A stretch of DNA of 64,000 nt from positions 5,270,001 through 5,334,000 of the forward strand of contig NZ_JAPEQG010000001.1 in the NCBI RefSeq assembly GCF_026339735.1, read 5' to 3'. Shown here piece by piece: positions 62,961 through 64,000 of this stretch. Source of the DNA: Streptomyces sp. NBC_01669. Its GTDB lineage: Bacteria > Actinomycetota > Actinomycetes > Streptomycetales > Streptomycetaceae. The position numbers and the translations under genes are program-made. Below the pieces are notes generated by a model. It saw nothing but the letters and a program-made list of their open reading frames with translations, did not search any database and had not been told where the DNA came from. The number at the start of each line of letters is the position of its first letter. Position 1 is the stretch's first letter.

Positions 62961-63116
62961 GTGCCGAATGATGCTGATCCATTGGGCGATATCCGGGAGA
63001 TCAACTCCCCGTCCGCTCACGCACCGCTCACGCAAACGGCCCCGGACGAGGAGTCCGAGGTCGAGTAGAGCACCTCCCTGGGGGGAGAAACCCCAGGTCA
63101 GGTCGGTAACGCGTTG

Positions 63117-63189
63117 TGCCCCCGGCAGGATTCGAACCTGCGACACCCGCTTTAGGAGAGCGGTGCTCTATCCCCTGAGCTACGAAGGC
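63117..63189 (-). tRNA. tRNA-Arg (anticodon CCU), integration target
   Basis: A 73-nt cloverleaf on the minus strand: acceptor GCCTTCG pairs with CGGGGGC (three G-U pairs), D-arm GCTC...GAGC, anticodon stem CCGCT/AGCGG around CTCCTAA (anticodon CCT), T-arm GCAGG-TTCGAAT-CCTGC, discriminator A, CCA not encoded. Its last 42 bp (63117-63158) are the att core repeated three more times to the left. Confidence 0.95.
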
Positions 63190-63449
63190 GGGGATCTGTT
63201 GGAAACTGTGTCTCGAACTCGATCGAACAGGTGAACGAGTCATGCAGATTCCCACAGGGTTGCGGTGGCGCAGCTGAAGAGGGCTGAGCCGCCGCGGACA
63301 GTGTAGCGGGTGGGGTGCGGTCTGCACTTGGGGTTGTCGGGTGCCTGCTCCCGGCGAGGGTGAGCTGGTGGATCAGGAGCAGATCAGGCGGCGGCTTGGT
63401 TGATCCTGGCGCGGCTGACGGAGAGCGCTTCGTTGTCTTCTGTGTGGCG
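63190..63449. other. Upstream region of the tRNA
   Basis: Non-coding sequence holding the tRNA promoter on the minus strand. There is no arm motif 83-84 bp from the core on this side, as expected for the chromosomal flank. Confidence 0.45.
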
Positions 63450-63551
63450 GGGGTGGTGCAGGTCAAGGCGCCTGCGGGTGAGCGGTTGTCGGGCCGGATC
63501 TCGGTCGGGGTGCTGACGCAGGCGTTTCCGCCGGGTCTGGCGGTGAGGTGA
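63450..63551 (+). pseudogene. IS4-family transposase N-terminal fragment
   Basis: VQVKAPAGERLSGRISVG followed by VLTQAFPPGL and a stop after AVR resembles the first 30 residues of Streptomyces IS4-type transposases (RISVGVLTxxFPxxLVDE). Truncated immediately afterwards; no inverted repeats were found. Confidence 0.5.
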
Positions 63552-63713
63552 CCGCCCAGCTCCCTGACCCGAGCCCTCTTGTCAAGAACGAGCGGCTGGG
63601 GCCACGCGAGCCGACCGCCGAAGCCGGGTGGTCTCCAGGCTGTCGCCGCTCACGCGCGGTCCGATCGGGGAACGCGACCGGGACCCCGCGCCAGCGGCAC
63701 GCGGGGCCGGCTG

Positions 63714-64000
63714 TCAGACGTCTGCGGACGCCGGACCGTTGGCGGGCGTCGTGACCGCGACGCGCACCGCGCCGGTGGTCGAGGCTGCGACCTGTGCGAT
63801 CGTGCCCTCTTCGGGGTGGCGGGCGACGACCGCAGGGGTGCCCCCACGCGTCGGCACGTGGCGCACGCTCCATTCCGAGCTCTGGAAGTGAGCCTGTGCG
63901 CGTGCCAAGGCCCGTACCGTCTTGTCCTCCGGCAGCGGCTCGGTCGACCAGGTGTGATGGACCGAGGTCCCGGACTCGTCCTGGACCGTGCTGAGGCCTT
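63714..64000 (-). CDS. Partial hypothetical protein (3' end only)
   Basis: The last about 95 residues of a minus-strand gene that enters from the right edge: GLSTVQDESGTSVHHTWSTE, EDKTVRALARAQAHFQSSEW and VARHPEEGTIAQVAASTTGAV, ending PASADV. Codon bias is good and the frame is open to the window edge. Family not recognised. Confidence 0.5.
   Translation of the reverse strand, partial: GLSTVQDESGTSVHHTWSTEPLPEDKTVRALARAQAHFQSSEWSVRHVPTRGGTPAVVARHPEEGTIAQVAASTTGAVRVAVTTPANGPASADV

Noticed and set aside
1..64000. CRISPR arrays or restriction/defence islands.
   Set aside because: No regularly spaced repeats and no cas, methylase or nuclease genes were seen; the tandem repeats present are att cores and the 40-bp duplication.

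Overview
The window is high-GC DNA with strongly biased codon use. It carries F420-dependent luciferase-like oxidoreductases, the F420 precursor synthase FbiC, a DmdR/IdeR-type iron box, an XRE-DUF5753/DUF397 pair, a GPP34-family protein and a conserved Streptomyces intergenic repeat. It is almost certainly a Streptomyces chromosome or a very close relative.

Layout. 0-8.6 kb: a catabolic block of LLM oxidoreductase, SDR, second LLM, D-aminoacylase-like amidohydrolase, aldehyde dehydrogenase and APC permease. Its two promoters carry paired CTGACG-N3-CGTCAG palindromes, and the same palindrome recurs at 34.87 kb between an SDR and an EthD-like gene, so the two loci probably share one regulator. 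8.6-13.1 kb: a small ECF sigma operon, then a consensus iron box with a siderophore-interacting-protein remnant on one side and a penicillin-acylase-family hydrolase plus a siderophore-type acetyltransferase on the other. 13.1-20.5 kb: a CehA/McbA metallohydrolase with a damaged start, a third LLM enzyme, and several truncated genes (HTH/phosphodiester glycosidase fusion, nucleotidyltransferase remnant).

20.7-27.7 kb: a tightly overlapping operon read as a complete D-apionate pathway: ApnO (D-apionate to 3-oxo-isoapionate), OiaC (to L-erythrulose), LerK, LerI and DerI (to D-erythrose 4-phosphate), with an MFS importer and a divergent GntR regulator. 28-45.2 kb: ordinary chromosome with fbiC, a degenerate ADP-ribosylglycohydrolase, a sodium:solute symporter, the SDR/EthD pair, DUF397/XRE, GPP34, a PBP5-type carboxypeptidase with a long acidic tail, a large membrane protein, a zinc-ribbon membrane protein and an ICL/PEP-mutase family enzyme. 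45.4-47.5 kb: a beta-helix protein and a small overlapping partner that share one peptide module.

48.0-63.2 kb is a tandem array of integrated elements at the 3' end of a tRNA-Arg(CCU) gene. The 42-bp 3' end of the tRNA occurs four times (40/42 in the oldest copy), delimiting three segments of about 5.1, 7.7 and 2.3 kb. Segment A carries a catalase-like/Dyp-peroxidase/ferredoxin-fold operon and a frameshifted GAP protein. Segment B carries the only integrase, a second GAP protein and a tyrosine phosphatase. Segment C carries a secreted beta-sandwich protein and acetyltransferase debris. A doubled GATGTCAG motif lies 83-84 bp from every element-side core copy. The right edge has an IS4-type transposase fragment and a partial gene.
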